NCBI RefSeq assembly: GCF_004366035.1
Contig: NZ_SOEE01000005.1
Span: 124,001 to 188,000, forward strand
Reading direction: 5' to 3'
Source: Cytobacillus oceanisediminis
GTDB lineage: Bacteria > Bacillota > Bacilli > Bacillales > Cytobacillaceae
DNA length: 64,000 bases
The position numbers and the translations under genes are program-made. Position 1 is the first letter of the stretch; each line of letters starts with the position of its first letter. Below are positions 31,530 to 40,491 of this stretch, piece after piece. Below the pieces are notes generated by a model. That model was given only the letters and a program-made list of their open reading frames with translations. It had not been told where the DNA came from and did no database searches.

Positions 31530-34310
31530 CTATGCTGCTTCCTCTTCCTCATATGGAGAATCTATTTCTTCCCCATCCGAATCTTTGAAAATAATATGAG
31601 ACGGATCCGCTTTTTTCCCAAGAGTCCATTTCTGGACATTTTCGGCACCGCGGATTTCTACGGCTTTGCTGCTTTCAATCATGACTTCTTTAATTTCTGA
31701 TCCTGTTAGATCAACAACTGCCCCTTTGTTGGCAGAACTGATGACCACTTTCGTATTTTTTAGGCCCTCCCCTTTAACAGCGGCGGATTTCTTCAGCCAC
31801 AAACCTTGCGAGAGGCTGGATGTTCCATCCATTATAACCAAGGCATTATGTGGTCCAACAACGAATTTCTTCGCATGGTAGTTTACCAGATTGAAAACAT
31901 GATCATATTTAGGCTCTTCCGGTTTAACTGCCGGCTTTAAGCTTGTCTGTATCATGACAGGGTCATGGTCACTTGCACGGCCGTGTTCCTCCATGAAGCC
32001 TGAGTTAATATGAAGAATATCAACCTCTGTTTTCTTGGCAAGGTTGTTGGATACTAATATATGATCGAGCACCTGCGCATTTCCCTGGTAGTTGTACGTA
32101 TAGCGCTCTTCTGCCGGAACCTTTTCAATCATGTTTGTTAATTCATCGCCCTTTAAAGCCTTTAAAGGATTGGAGAATTCAAAATCATTGAAGTCGCCAA
32201 GCAGGACAATATTGGCATTTGGATCTTCTGCTTTAACATCCTCTACGAAACCATTAACCACGTTAGCGATTTTCATGCGCTGAATTTCACTGTTTAAGAC
32301 AGGGGGCTGAACTTTGCCGAATAAAGGAAGATCTCCGCCTTTCGAGTTAAAATGGTTAGCTACGACAATGACGCTTTCGCCCTTAAATTCGAATTGGGCC
32401 GCCAATGCTTTGCGGCTATCCTCAAATGCTTCATTGGCCGGATCAATACGTCCTGGGTTTAGCGTAAGTTTACCGTTTTCAAAATCAACTGCATCCGTTG
32501 CTGACCCTTTTTCGCCTTCCGATAATGTTACCCTTTCAGCGTTATAAAGGAAGCCGACACGGATGTTTCCTCCCGGCTGGCCGCCATCCTGTTTATCTTC
32601 TGGAGCGATATCTGTGTAAGTGTAAGCTGGACCGCCAAGTTCTTTTATTTTTTCAATTAATAATGCTGCACTTAGATCCGCCTCTGTTGTGCCGCTATCT
32701 GTTGGTCCGTCATTATCCTGAACTTCTGTCAGACCAATGATATCCGGCTGCTTCATATTATCAGCAATGGCTTCTGCTAATCTCGTAACCTTTTCCGCAT
32801 CCGTTTTTGTTGAGAAGTTTTCAACATTATAAGATGCGATGGTTAATTGATCTTCTTCAGGGATAAGACTTGTTTCTTCTCTTGCCGCAGGACCTTCTAC
32901 AAATTCCGGCAATGAATCTGCGTCACTTAATACTTTATAGTTGCTGAATCCGTAGCTGACAACCCCCTGGATGCTGCCTTTGAAGCTGTCGCCCATTTTG
33001 GCAATAAAATCATCATCGTTAATATCCAATGTAATTCTCTCAGGATTATAATCATTTTCTGAAATGCGCAGTCCGCCTGCCGCTGTGTTTGTATCCACGT
33101 CTCCCGGGACGACTGCAAGTTCACCGTATTTTTGAGGCGCAACTACTTTAGGGTTGTCTACTTGAACAAGCATCCCTTCCAGACTTTCATAGAAATCAAT
33201 TCCATCCTGTTCTGGATCAAACTCACCAAAGCTGTCATTATCGATCACTTCAGTCGGCAAGTTCTCTTTACTTAGAATGACTGGAGCCGGAAGCTCCTGG
33301 CCTGACGCTATTTTATTGATTGCTGAAGCATTAATTTCGGTGACAGGCAAATCCGTCTCCAGTTTCTCAGCATAGCCGTCAAGCACCCATTCTTTAATTT
33401 GCCCTGTTACTTCAACCACATCACCCGCTTGTGCACCGTGATTTTTCTTGTAAACAAGAATTCCTTCAGAAGTATTAGGATCCTGGTCAGGCTGCAGGTC
33501 CTGCATATAGAAATTGTTTGCATCTGCCACTTTTGTGACGATGCCTTCCACATCCGCAGCATATTGGTTGGCATATTCGGAATAATGCCCTGCACCTTGA
33601 ATATCATGAATGCGAAGTCCGCCTAATGCAGGCGTATAAGTAAATTCAGCTACTCTGCTGTCTGTTAAGCCTTCTTTGACAGCTAATGCTTTAATGGTCG
33701 TTTTTTCATTAATGACAATCGGATCAGTATATGTATCACTTTGAGAAGTTGGCTCTGATCCATCCACCGTGTAATGAATTACTGCTCCTTCCGTTTCTGT
33801 CGATAAAACAACATCTGTTCCCTGCTTAACTGGACCTGCTCCAGGGGAAGCTGTTACAGCTGAAACTTGTGTTGGGTCTGTTTCTTCCACCCAGGAATAA
33901 GCCGATGAGTTCTTTAATCCCGGAACTGTAAAGTAGGCTTCCAGTGAACCGGTAATTTGAACTTTCTTTCCAAGGTTATCAGGGTTGTCCACCAAGTTTA
34001 ATCCTGATCTCACATACCCGCTCGGAAGCTGAACCGGCAGTATTTTACCGGGATCCGTTTCATCGGGTGAGTCTGCGATGGCAATATTTGTTGCAATTGT
34101 AAACGGACCGCTATGGCTATAGCTTGAAGTACTTTTCGTAACTCCAACAATATAACCTTCGACTGTGGCAACTCCGTTATTATCCGCAATAGCTTCTGCC
34201 ACAGACTTCACTTCTTCTGCACCTGCCGTGGCAAAAGGACTAATAAGACTAAGAATCAAAGCAAAGACACTAATAAAGCTAAGCAACTTTATTTGCTGCT
34301 TTCCAATCAT
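31530..34310 (-). CDS. exported multidomain endonuclease/exonuclease/phosphatase-family nuclease
   Basis: About 926 residues with a signal peptide. Order: DUF6359-like OB domain (EAIADNNGVATVEGYIVG); a chitobiase-type FN3-like module (AVIHYTVDGSEPTSQSDTYT); a YhcR-type OB domain (IHDIQGAGHYSEYANQYAADVEG); a second OB-like segment; the EEP nuclease from ~490 (TIASYNVENFS, GLTEVQDN, VVANHFNSKGGD, LLGDFNDFE, LDHILVSNN, GRASDHDPVM); and a C-terminal module of ~90 residues shared with the 5'-nucleotidase. It should degrade extracellular nucleic acid, feeding nucleotides to the neighbour nucleotidase. AGGAGTG lies before ATG 34310. Metal-binding residues (N-E-H-D-N-D-H) all appear intact. A cre-like site is at 34334-34347. 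Confidence 0.85.
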   Translation of the reverse strand: MIGKQQIKLLSFISVFALILSLISPFATAGAEEVKSVAEAIADNNGVATVEGYIVGVTKSTSSYSHSGPFTIATNIAIADSPDETDPGKILPVQLPSGYVRSGLNLVDNPDNLGKKVQITGSLEAYFTVPGLKNSSAYSWVEETDPTQVSAVTASPGAGPVKQGTDVVLSTETEGAVIHYTVDGSEPTSQSDTYTDPIVINEKTTIKALAVKEGLTDSRVAEFTYTPALGGLRIHDIQGAGHYSEYANQYAADVEGIVTKVADANNFYMQDLQPDQDPNTSEGILVYKKNHGAQAGDVVEVTGQIKEWVLDGYAEKLETDLPVTEINASAINKIASGQELPAPVILSKENLPTEVIDNDSFGEFDPEQDGIDFYESLEGMLVQVDNPKVVAPQKYGELAVVPGDVDTNTAAGGLRISENDYNPERITLDINDDDFIAKMGDSFKGSIQGVVSYGFSNYKVLSDADSLPEFVEGPAAREETSLIPEEDQLTIASYNVENFSTKTDAEKVTRLAEAIADNMKQPDIIGLTEVQDNDGPTDSGTTEADLSAALLIEKIKELGGPAYTYTDIAPEDKQDGGQPGGNIRVGFLYNAERVTLSEGEKGSATDAVDFENGKLTLNPGRIDPANEAFEDSRKALAAQFEFKGESVIVVANHFNSKGGDLPLFGKVQPPVLNSEIQRMKIANVVNGFVEDVKAEDPNANIVLLGDFNDFEFSNPLKALKGDELTNMIEKVPAEERYTYNYQGNAQVLDHILVSNNLAKKTEVDILHINSGFMEEHGRASDHDPVMIQTSLKPAVKPEEPKYDHVFNLVNYHAKKFVVGPHNALVIMDGTSSLSQGLWLKKSAAVKGEGLKNTKVVISSANKGAVVDLTGSEIKEVMIESSKAVEIRGAENVQKWTLGKKADPSHIIFKDSDGEEIDSPYEEEEAA

Positions 34311-34333
34311 GTAATCCACTCCTATTTACTTAT

Positions 34334-34347
34334 TTTAAACGTTTACA
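34334..34347. promoter_or_regulatory. cre-like site ahead of the exported nuclease gene
   Basis: On the minus strand TGTAAACGTTTAAA matches the catabolite-responsive element TGWAANCGNTNWCA at all but one fixed position. It lies 24-37 bp upstream of the start codon, so CcpA could block transcription. Confidence 0.4.
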
Positions 34348-34491
34348 TGACACTACCATTCTAGTAAATCACTCTTCTTTTTGGCATACAATCTGATATT
34401 TGTAAAAATTGAGTAAATAAGTAAAAATGAGAAAATACTCCCACTATGCAAATAGGCTTAAAAGCCCAGGCACATTATTTTTCCAAATAAA

Positions 34492-34520
34492 AAGAGAATC
34501 CCCGCCAGGAAGATTCTCTT
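34492..34520 (-). terminator. terminator of the LysM-3D gene
   Basis: AAGAGAATC (34492-34500) pairs with GATTCTCTT (34512-34520), and the minus strand continues into TTTTT. Confidence 0.85.
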
Positions 34521-34528
34521 AATTTCTA

Positions 34529-35095
34529 TTATTTATAAACTTTAATAGTAACCGTTTTGCTGCCCCATTGCAGGGCTTTTTGTTTGTTTGGAATGAAGAC
34601 GTCAATTTTATTGCCTCTTACTGCAGATCCTTTGTCACCTGCAATTGCCTCCCCATATCCAGGCACATATACTTTTGATCCCAGTGGAATAACCTTCGGA
34701 TCCACTGAAATCACCTTGGCTTTCGGATTCTTTTTCAGATTGATTCCTGTATAAGTAATGCCGCTGCAGCCTTTGCAGCTGGCAGTGTAGGCAGTCGCTT
34801 TCACTTTAATTTCTTTATATGCTTTCGTTGATGCAGCCTTTACAGCTGTCTTTTTAGGTGCCGCAGCTTTTGCCGATGAAGCAGTAACTTTAAGCACTTG
34901 TTTTGGTTTGATTGTATTTGATTTTAATTTATTCCAAGATTTGATCTGGTTAACGGTAACATTATGTTTTTTAGAGATCGCCCAAAGCGTGTCCCCTTTT
35001 TTTACTGTATACGTATTTCCTGCGGCTGAAGTGACATTGGAAAATCCAAACGATAGAAAAACAGCTGTGATTAGATAGATTACTAATTTCTTCAT
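34529..35095 (-). CDS. secreted LysM and 3D-domain cell-wall protein (YocH-like)
   Basis: 188 residues: signal peptide (1-24), one LysM repeat (YTVKKGDTLWAISKKHNVTVNQIKSWNKL, 28-70) that binds peptidoglycan, an Ala/Lys linker, and a 3D domain (about 95-188) with the conserved ATAYTAS, ISVDPKVIPLGSKVYVPGYG and AGDKGSAVRGNKIDVF segments; the three aspartates give the domain its name and include the likely catalytic residues of this lytic-transglycosylase-like fold. The YocH/YuiC relatives act in wall turnover and stationary-phase autolysis. AAAGGAG precedes the ATG. Single-gene unit with its own terminator. Confidence 0.88.
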   Translation of the reverse strand: MKKLVIYLITAVFLSFGFSNVTSAAGNTYTVKKGDTLWAISKKHNVTVNQIKSWNKLKSNTIKPKQVLKVTASSAKAAAPKKTAVKAASTKAYKEIKVKATAYTASCKGCSGITYTGINLKKNPKAKVISVDPKVIPLGSKVYVPGYGEAIAGDKGSAVRGNKIDVFIPNKQKALQWGSKTVTIKVYK

Positions 35096-35255
35096 GATAT
35101 CTCCTTTATGTCCCTTGATAGGAACATATTAACACCATGAGATAACAGAGAGATTTCAGTAAAACTCTTTTTATGTTACAAATTATAGTGATTTTAATAT
35201 ATTTGTAATATAAATTACCAGATTTCAATTCAAACTTACTAGCAAAACTAAATAA

Positions 35256-35288
35256 GGCACCTCTTCCGGCATGTGCAGGAGAGGTACC
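35256..35288. terminator. terminator between the SleB-like and LysM-3D genes
   Basis: GGCACCTCT (35256-35264) pairs with AGAGGTACC (35280-35288) with one mismatch; T6 follows on the plus strand and a T/A-rich run on the minus strand, just past the SleB-like stop. Confidence 0.65.
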
Positions 35289-35293
35289 CTTTT

Positions 35294-35911
35294 TTAATAG
35301 GCAAAATTGTGGCTTCCGATTTGTTTAATGACGGTTCTAGTAAAAATCCATTGGTCTGTAGCTGTATAAGGATTGTAATAGTAGACGGCACCGCCGGTAG
35401 GATCCCATCCATCAAAGGCATCTCTTACTGCCTGATATGCTGCAGCATCAGGCTGAAGCCAATATTGTCCGTCATTCACAGCTGTAATGGCATTCTTTTG
35501 GAAAATCACATTGGAGAGAGTATCCGGAAATTCATTGGACTCCATACGATTGAGAACGACAGCTGCAACTGCCACTTGGCCTTCATAGCTTTCCCCTCGC
35601 GCTTCTCCATAAACAACATGGGCAAGCATGTCCACATTCCTAAGCATTTCTGCCGTGTTAACTCCCACGATTCCATCAGCTGCTAAACCGAAATCATATT
35701 GAAAGTTTTTTACTGCATTCTCTGTTACCGTTCCATAATACCCTGTATTGTCTGTATTAAAATAACCAAGCTTTTGTAATGCTGATTGAATATATGTAAC
35801 TTCCTGGCCTGCTGAGCCATTCTTTAGAACAGCAGCATCTGCCTTGGGCTGGCTGAAGCTCAGCACAAATACCATTGCGGCAACGGCCGCAATCCACTTT
35901 ATGTAATTCAT
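35294..35911 (-). CDS. SleB/CwlJ-family cell-wall hydrolase with peptidoglycan-binding domain
   Basis: 205 residues: signal peptide (1-27), a PG_binding_1 domain (about 30-85, EVTYIQSALQKLGYFNTDNTGYYGTVTENAVKNFQ), and a Hydrolase_2 domain (about 92-205) with VVYGEARGESYEGQVAVAAVVLNRM, where the first Glu is the likely catalytic acid, and GGAVYYYNP near the end. This is the architecture of SleB, the lytic transglycosylase that opens the spore cortex on germination, though it is shorter than classical SleB (~300 residues) and no YpeB gene is adjacent. It may act in growth-phase wall turnover instead. AGAGGAG before the ATG. Confidence 0.85.
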   Translation of the reverse strand: MNYIKWIAAVAAMVFVLSFSQPKADAAVLKNGSAGQEVTYIQSALQKLGYFNTDNTGYYGTVTENAVKNFQYDFGLAADGIVGVNTAEMLRNVDMLAHVVYGEARGESYEGQVAVAAVVLNRMESNEFPDTLSNVIFQKNAITAVNDGQYWLQPDAAAYQAVRDAFDGWDPTGGAVYYYNPYTATDQWIFTRTVIKQIGSHNFAY

Positions 35912-36100
35912 TTGAACACTCCTCTTTATGTATTATGTTAAAGCTAGGCTGCCCTCCTTTACTAAGTTAATAAGTTCACCTTTGCTTGTTTCCCTATAAA
36001 ACAATTTAGAAAACTCGATCAAATGGTTTAATTTCTAGAATGGGCCAAAGGGACAGGTCAAGTTCCCTTCGTTCATTGAATGGTGGAAATCCAAACAAAA

Positions 36101-36125
36101 AGCCGCTCTCTAATAGAGAACGGCT
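36101..36125 (-). terminator. terminator of the membrane chemoreceptor gene
   Basis: AGCCGCTCTC (36101-36110) pairs with GAGAACGGCT (36116-36125) with one wobble on the minus-strand RNA, followed by TTTTTG. Confidence 0.8.
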
Positions 36126-36131
36126 CCCATT

Positions 36132-37868
36132 TTATATTTTAAACTTCTCCACCGACTGTTCCAGCTGTTTAGAAAGCATACTCAGCTGAACGGTAAGCTC
36201 TGATATCTTTTCTACCGCATCCTCCTGCTGGTCTGTTGAGGCTGCGACCTGGCGGGAAATTTGTGCCGTGTCTTTAGATAGACCCGCAAATTCATCAATG
36301 GATGCAGAAATCTCTTCGGACCCGGCAGAGAGTTCTTCAGTTACGGCAGAAACCTCCTGTATTTCACCAGTAACTCCTTCAACAGCATGCAATATCTGAT
36401 TGAATTTCTCACCGGCACTATTGACTAGGGCTGTACCTTCTTCAACTTTACCAGAGCTCGCATGCATATTACCGACTGCCTGTTCAATGGATGATCTGAA
36501 GTGATTCAGCTTTTCGGCAATTTGTGCTGCAGATGCTTTCGAGCCTTCTGCCAGCTTCTTAACCTCCTGGGATACAACCGCGAAGCCTTTGCCATGTTCA
36601 CCTGCTCTTGCTGCTTCAATGGCTGCATTTAACGCAAGCAGATTAGTTTGCTCTGCGATGCCTGAAATCAGGTTCACAATATCCTCAATTTCAATAGCCT
36701 GCGTACCCAGCTCTTCTATAAATAGAGAAGAATCATTTACAGTCTTTTTAATCTCATTGATCTGCCGGATGATTGATTGGATTTCATCAAATCCTTCTTT
36801 TACCTGATGTGTAACTGTATTGGATTGTTCGCTCACATCTGTCGAAGCTTCCGCAATACGCTGTATGCCTATGGCCATTTCTTCTATTGCTTTTGCAGAT
36901 TCCTCACTTCTGATCAGCTGTGTATCAGTAGCCCCTGCCACTTCCTGAATCCCTCTGACAATCAGGGTGCTGGCCTGGCTGATTTCTTCCATCTTGTTTT
37001 CTATTTTACCCGATGAGTCCAGGAGTGCTTCTGAAGATGCTTTTATATCTTCAACCATCGCTTTTGTATGATGCGTCATTTTTTTGAATGACTCTGTAAC
37101 AAAACTAATTTCGTCCTTCCCTTTTACCTTAATAGAATTAGCCTTCTCTTCTGCTCCCCGAAGGTCTCCATCAGCCATTAATTGAGCTGCTGAACTGATA
37201 TTCTGCAGAGGGTGCAGTCTCTTTTTGACGAACCAGGCCAGAATGGCAACAACTGCAAGGATTAACAGTATATTTATCACCAGGTTCATAGGGAGCTCTT
37301 TTTGCAGTACTTGATCTGCAATGCTATTCACATCCTGGGCATTGATGTCGACACCTAATATCCCGATCACTTTTCCATCATTTTCAATGGGCACAAAGGC
37401 AGAAAGATAATCTCCATATTCCGGATCGTGAACGATTGGCGAGCTTGATTCTTTTCCATCCAGTACAGAAGAAATATCTTCATATTTTGCAGCCGTCGTC
37501 GGTGTTTCAATATCTGCTGCCATATCCGAGCCTTTGGGCATACCATCAACCATTATAAAGACTTCTTCCTTTTCAGAATCAGCCATTAATGTATAAACGT
37601 AAAACGCACCTGTTTTATCACGAAAATCATTCAGCTGTTCCCGAAGTTCCCAATAGGTTTCCGTCTGATCGGGATTCTTCAGAAATTCCTCATATTTATC
37701 TGTTTCCATTTTTGAAGCTATATTATCTGCAATATTTATACTAAAATTTTCAATAGAGGACTCTACTGAATTTTTCGTGCTTAAATAGAGCATTGTTATA
37801 TTACCGAGTAAAACCGCTGCCATTCCAAGGGCCATTACGATTGCAATCCTAGTGCTTAGTTTTTTCAT
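36132..37868 (-). CDS. methyl-accepting chemotaxis protein, membrane-bound
   Basis: About 578 residues. Membrane segment 1 (about 9-30), an extracellular sensor of ~165 residues ending in [19 protein letters not shown] (a Cache-type closing segment), membrane segment 2 (about 195-217), HAMP ([24 protein letters not shown]), and a long cytoplasmic signalling coil with the invariant hairpin [38 protein letters not shown]. It would report an unknown small ligand to CheA/CheW. ATG 37868 is preceded by GGAGTG; the upstream GTG is less likely. No C-terminal pentapeptide tether is seen. Single-gene unit. Confidence 0.9.
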   Translation of the reverse strand: MKKLSTRIAIVMALGMAAVLLGNITMLYLSTKNSVESSIENFSINIADNIASKMETDKYEEFLKNPDQTETYWELREQLNDFRDKTGAFYVYTLMADSEKEEVFIMVDGMPKGSDMAADIETPTTAAKYEDISSVLDGKESSSPIVHDPEYGDYLSAFVPIENDGKVIGILGVDINAQDVNSIADQVLQKELPMNLVINILLILAVVAILAWFVKKRLHPLQNISSAAQLMADGDLRGAEEKANSIKVKGKDEISFVTESFKKMTHHTKAMVEDIKASSEALLDSSGKIENKMEEISQASTLIVRGIQEVAGATDTQLIRSEESAKAIEEMAIGIQRIAEASTDVSEQSNTVTHQVKEGFDEIQSIIRQINEIKKTVNDSSLFIEELGTQAIEIEDIVNLISGIAEQTNLLALNAAIEAARAGEHGKGFAVVSQEVKKLAEGSKASAAQIAEKLNHFRSSIEQAVGNMHASSGKVEEGTALVNSAGEKFNQILHAVEGVTGEIQEVSAVTEELSAGSEEISASIDEFAGLSKDTAQISRQVAASTDQQEDAVEKISELTVQLSMLSKQLEQSVEKFKI

Positions 37869-38468
37869 ATATTTCACTCCATTAGTAAATATTTCATAAA
37901 TGGATTATAACTTTTAACCCAGTAAAATAGTACTAGTAAAATCAGGAAACTGGATAAAGAGAAAGGTTCCTTATCCCTCCAAACTTTTTACGGTGTTTTG
38001 ATGCCGGTTAATGTTCTGGTTCTTATCACAAATAATTATAAAATGGCTGTAAGTGACTCTTTAAGGTAGGTACAAATTTTTCTTCCACATGTGAAGGTTA
38101 AGAGTTTGTTTAGTTGCCTTATATAACGAATGATGAAAAGAAGTCTAATTCATTAAAGAGGTCCTTCAAAACGGAATTTAGCTAAAATCGCTTAATTGTG
38201 GAGAGGCACTAAAGAAGGTATTCCTATCTTTCTTTTGATTCTGAGCCAGTTGCTTTATTATTTTCAATATATGAAATGGCTCCATCTGAACTTGCTGCTT
38301 CTAATCCGCAGAGAATAATAACTAATCGTCACTCAGAGCTTAAGCAGCGTTCACAGTTCGAATTTGGACATTCTAAGAAAGGGGATATGGGAAGGGCCGC
38401 TGACTCAATAGAATTCTAAAATAGCCTTTTTAAACAAATTGAAGAATAGATGATAAACTTAATAAAAT
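37869..38468. other. gene-poor stretch between chemoreceptor and carboxypeptidase genes
   Basis: About 600 bp with no recognised gene. It begins with the chemoreceptor promoter region (TATAAT on the minus strand near 37900). The only frame worth noting on the plus strand is a 47-codon one at 38276-38419, listed separately with low confidence. Confidence 0.5.
38276..38419 (+). CDS. possible very small protein, uncertain
   Basis: ATG to TAA, 47 residues, starting MAPSELAASNP and ending GRAADSIEF: a hydrophilic, basic-then-acidic sequence resembling small spore or cytosolic peptides in composition. There is no clear Shine-Dalgarno sequence and I do not recognise the family, so it may be chance. 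It is followed by the hairpin at 38469-38500 in the sense direction, which would serve as a terminator. Confidence 0.2.
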   Translation: MAPSELAASNPQRIITNRHSELKQRSQFEFGHSKKGDMGRAADSIEF

Positions 38469-38500
38469 AAGCCCCATTCGATTGAACGAAGGGGCTTTTT
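38469..38500. terminator. terminator of the carboxypeptidase gene
   Basis: AAGCCCC-A-TTCG on the left pairs with CGAAGGGGCTT on the right with one bulged base; T5 follows on the plus strand and a T/A run on the minus strand. Confidence 0.75.
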
Positions 38501-38518
38501 CAATTAAAAATTTCACTC

Positions 38519-39826
38519 TTAATCTCTTGTAGACGGGTCTGAAATACTGTTTGAAGCTTCCGGGATAGCGTCATACACAGCAGGATCTACTTCATCGATC
38601 GATCCATCTGCAAGTGCGTTGAATAAATCGTAAAGAGGAGCCTTGACTGTTTCTTTCAGCATACCAGCCTGTTTTTGGCCTAAAGTCTGGCTTTGACCTT
38701 TAATCTCCATTAGCATTATCGCTGCATCATTTAATGCAAAGGCGCCAAGTGCAGTACCTGGAAGATTTACATCAGGATATTTCTGAACTGCACCATAGTG
38801 GGAAAATCCTCTCTGCAATGTTTGAGAAGCAAGAGCATTTACCTGTTTGCCTAGTTTAAGAACATCTTCATCAACTTCGTACTGTTGTCCTGTGAATGGA
38901 TCTGTATATGGATCTGCCACTACAGCAGCCAGCTGCATTGGAACAGAGCGATTGTCTTCGTCAGAAACGGTATTGAATCCGCGGTGATGTACATCAACAT
39001 ACACATCAGGCTGTAAATCCTGGAAGACACTTGTTACTGTTCTGGATTCAGCTGTTACAAAGAATCCGCCGTAGTTACTATTATTTGTTGCTCTGCTATT
39101 TAGGAAACCTGCAACTTCTGCTTTATCCTGGTCTTCCACTCTAAAATTCAAATTCGGATTGTAGTCACGATTTTGATCGTATCCCGGAATTCCGTAAACT
39201 ACACGCCCATTATTATTTTGAGCTCTTTCGCTTCCATCGCTGTTATAATACCATGGAGCAGCAGTTCCTTCTGGAAGATCAATGTTTTCGGGCAGCCACG
39301 TTTGATGAGTATACCTTGTTGGGTACCATTTTCCTTCATACAGATTGTCTGCTCCTTCAGGATTGATACGAGGCATAATCCAGATAGACACTTTGTCCAG
39401 CATTTCATTTACATCTTTCGCACCTGAAGATAATTTTTGAATAATATCGATAGCAGCTTCTGTGCCGATTTGCTCGTTCCCATGAATTTGTGTCGTAATT
39501 AGCACCCGTTTTTTATTGGGATCAGCATCACCAAACTTTACAACATATAGAGGCTCACCTTTATCTGCTTCAGTTTGGTAGCCATCAGGAGACTGGTTGG
39601 AGTAACCGGCAATTTCAAGCTTCATTTTGCCTTTAGATTGTGCTTCCAGATTTTGAAGCTTTTTAAACAGCTCTTCATTTGACATATAGCTGGATAAAGA
39701 AATGTTTTGCTCATTCTCGATGTAAGGGCCATTCGGATTTGATTGCGGGTCTGCAAAAGCTGTTGTAGATGCAACCATTGATAATGCAAGTGCAGCAGGT
39801 ATTACGGCTTTTGAAATCTTTTTCAT
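38519..39826 (-). CDS. secreted M14-family zinc carboxypeptidase
   Basis: About 435 residues. The signal peptide follows MKKISKAVIPAALALSMVAS. The M14 fold is shown by ITTQIHGNEQIGTEAAIDII (the HxxE zinc ligands), IMPRINPEGADN with the Arg-Asn-rich substrate site, DVYVDVHHRGFN (third zinc-ligand His), and MLMEIKGQ near the C-terminus with the catalytic Glu. These enzymes trim C-terminal residues from peptides or gamma-D-Glu-meso-DAP links in wall fragments. ATG 39826 has AGGAGG six bases away; an ATG two codons earlier abuts the site, and the longer frame to 39901 has none. Single-gene unit with terminator. Confidence 0.88.
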   Translation of the reverse strand: MKKISKAVIPAALALSMVASTTAFADPQSNPNGPYIENEQNISLSSYMSNEELFKKLQNLEAQSKGKMKLEIAGYSNQSPDGYQTEADKGEPLYVVKFGDADPNKKRVLITTQIHGNEQIGTEAAIDIIQKLSSGAKDVNEMLDKVSIWIMPRINPEGADNLYEGKWYPTRYTHQTWLPENIDLPEGTAAPWYYNSDGSERAQNNNGRVVYGIPGYDQNRDYNPNLNFRVEDQDKAEVAGFLNSRATNNSNYGGFFVTAESRTVTSVFQDLQPDVYVDVHHRGFNTVSDEDNRSVPMQLAAVVADPYTDPFTGQQYEVDEDVLKLGKQVNALASQTLQRGFSHYGAVQKYPDVNLPGTALGAFALNDAAIMLMEIKGQSQTLGQKQAGMLKETVKAPLYDLFNALADGSIDEVDPAVYDAIPEASNSISDPSTRD

Positions 39827-40229
39827 TTTCATCCTCCTAAGATAAATATTATTATGTAGAACGAAACTTTCGTGTTGCTTAATAAATAGTTTAATAGACA
39901 AAAATCATAAAGTTAATTGAAAATATTTTATTTTTAGAAAAATAAATCAAAAGACATAAATACAGTTTGTTTTTTTAAGGAAAAAGAAATAGAGAAAATA
40001 AGTGATTAGAACCATATGGCCATAAGAACTGCGCAAGCTGCCAGCTATTTACACAAAGAGTTTTGGGAGTTGAAAACTAGCCACGCATAAGACCATATAG
40101 CAGAGCCTGCAGCACCTCCTCTTAAAAGCCACCCCTTTTCGCCGTACGAAATAATTTCTATCGAATAATACTTATGGAGCTGGACAGTTATAAAAAGTCT
40201 AAAGTTACATTCTAATCTTGAACATGAAA
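39827..40229. other. AT-rich stretch without a recognised gene
   Basis: About 400 bp between the carboxypeptidase start and the end of the yhf-type operon. It holds the carboxypeptidase promoter region but no conserved frame, repeat or structured element that I can support. Confidence 0.4.
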
Positions 40230-40255
40230 AAGGCTTCCAATCATCTGGACGCCTT
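40230..40255 (-). terminator. terminator of the yhf-type operon
   Basis: AAGGC-T-TCCA (40230-40239) pairs with TGGA-C-GCCTT (40246-40255) with one internal mismatch, about 50 bp past the last small reading frame, and the minus strand then runs into a TTTT stretch. Confidence 0.6.
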
Positions 40256-40302
40256 CCTCTTATAAAACATATTTATTTCAAATTAACTTTAAGTCTCCTC
40301 TA

Positions 40303-40491
40303 TCAAGAGTATTCAATTTGTTCTAAAAGATTGTCCTGTTCAGAATTAAGTAAGCTATTTTTTAATGAGTCATTAAAAAATAGACCTTTTTCGCTATCTC
40401 CATGATCATCTGATAAAACAGTTGCTTCCACTATTTTGTCTAATCCTCTATAATTTGAATTTATAACCTCCAAGGCTTTCGCCTCTCTCAA
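40303..40491 (-). CDS. small hypothetical protein at the end of the yhf-type operon
   Basis: Up to 62 residues, acidic, not recognised. The TTG at 40491 overlaps the stop of the yhfW-type gene (TTGA), a layout for coupled translation; inside, GGAGG lies near codon 8 and GTG codons follow, so the true start is uncertain. It ends before the operon terminator. Nothing comparable accompanies the E. coli yhf genes as far as I recall. It could be a peptide of regulatory or structural use, or untranslated trailer. Confidence 0.35.
   Translation of the reverse strand: MREAKALEVINSNYRGLDKIVEATVLSDDHGDSEKGLFFNDSLKNSLLNSEQDNLLEQIEYS

Noticed and set aside
29469-34310. LPXTG wall anchoring of the two exported phosphoesterases
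   Set aside because: No LPXTG motif with hydrophobic segment and basic tail is present at either C-terminus.
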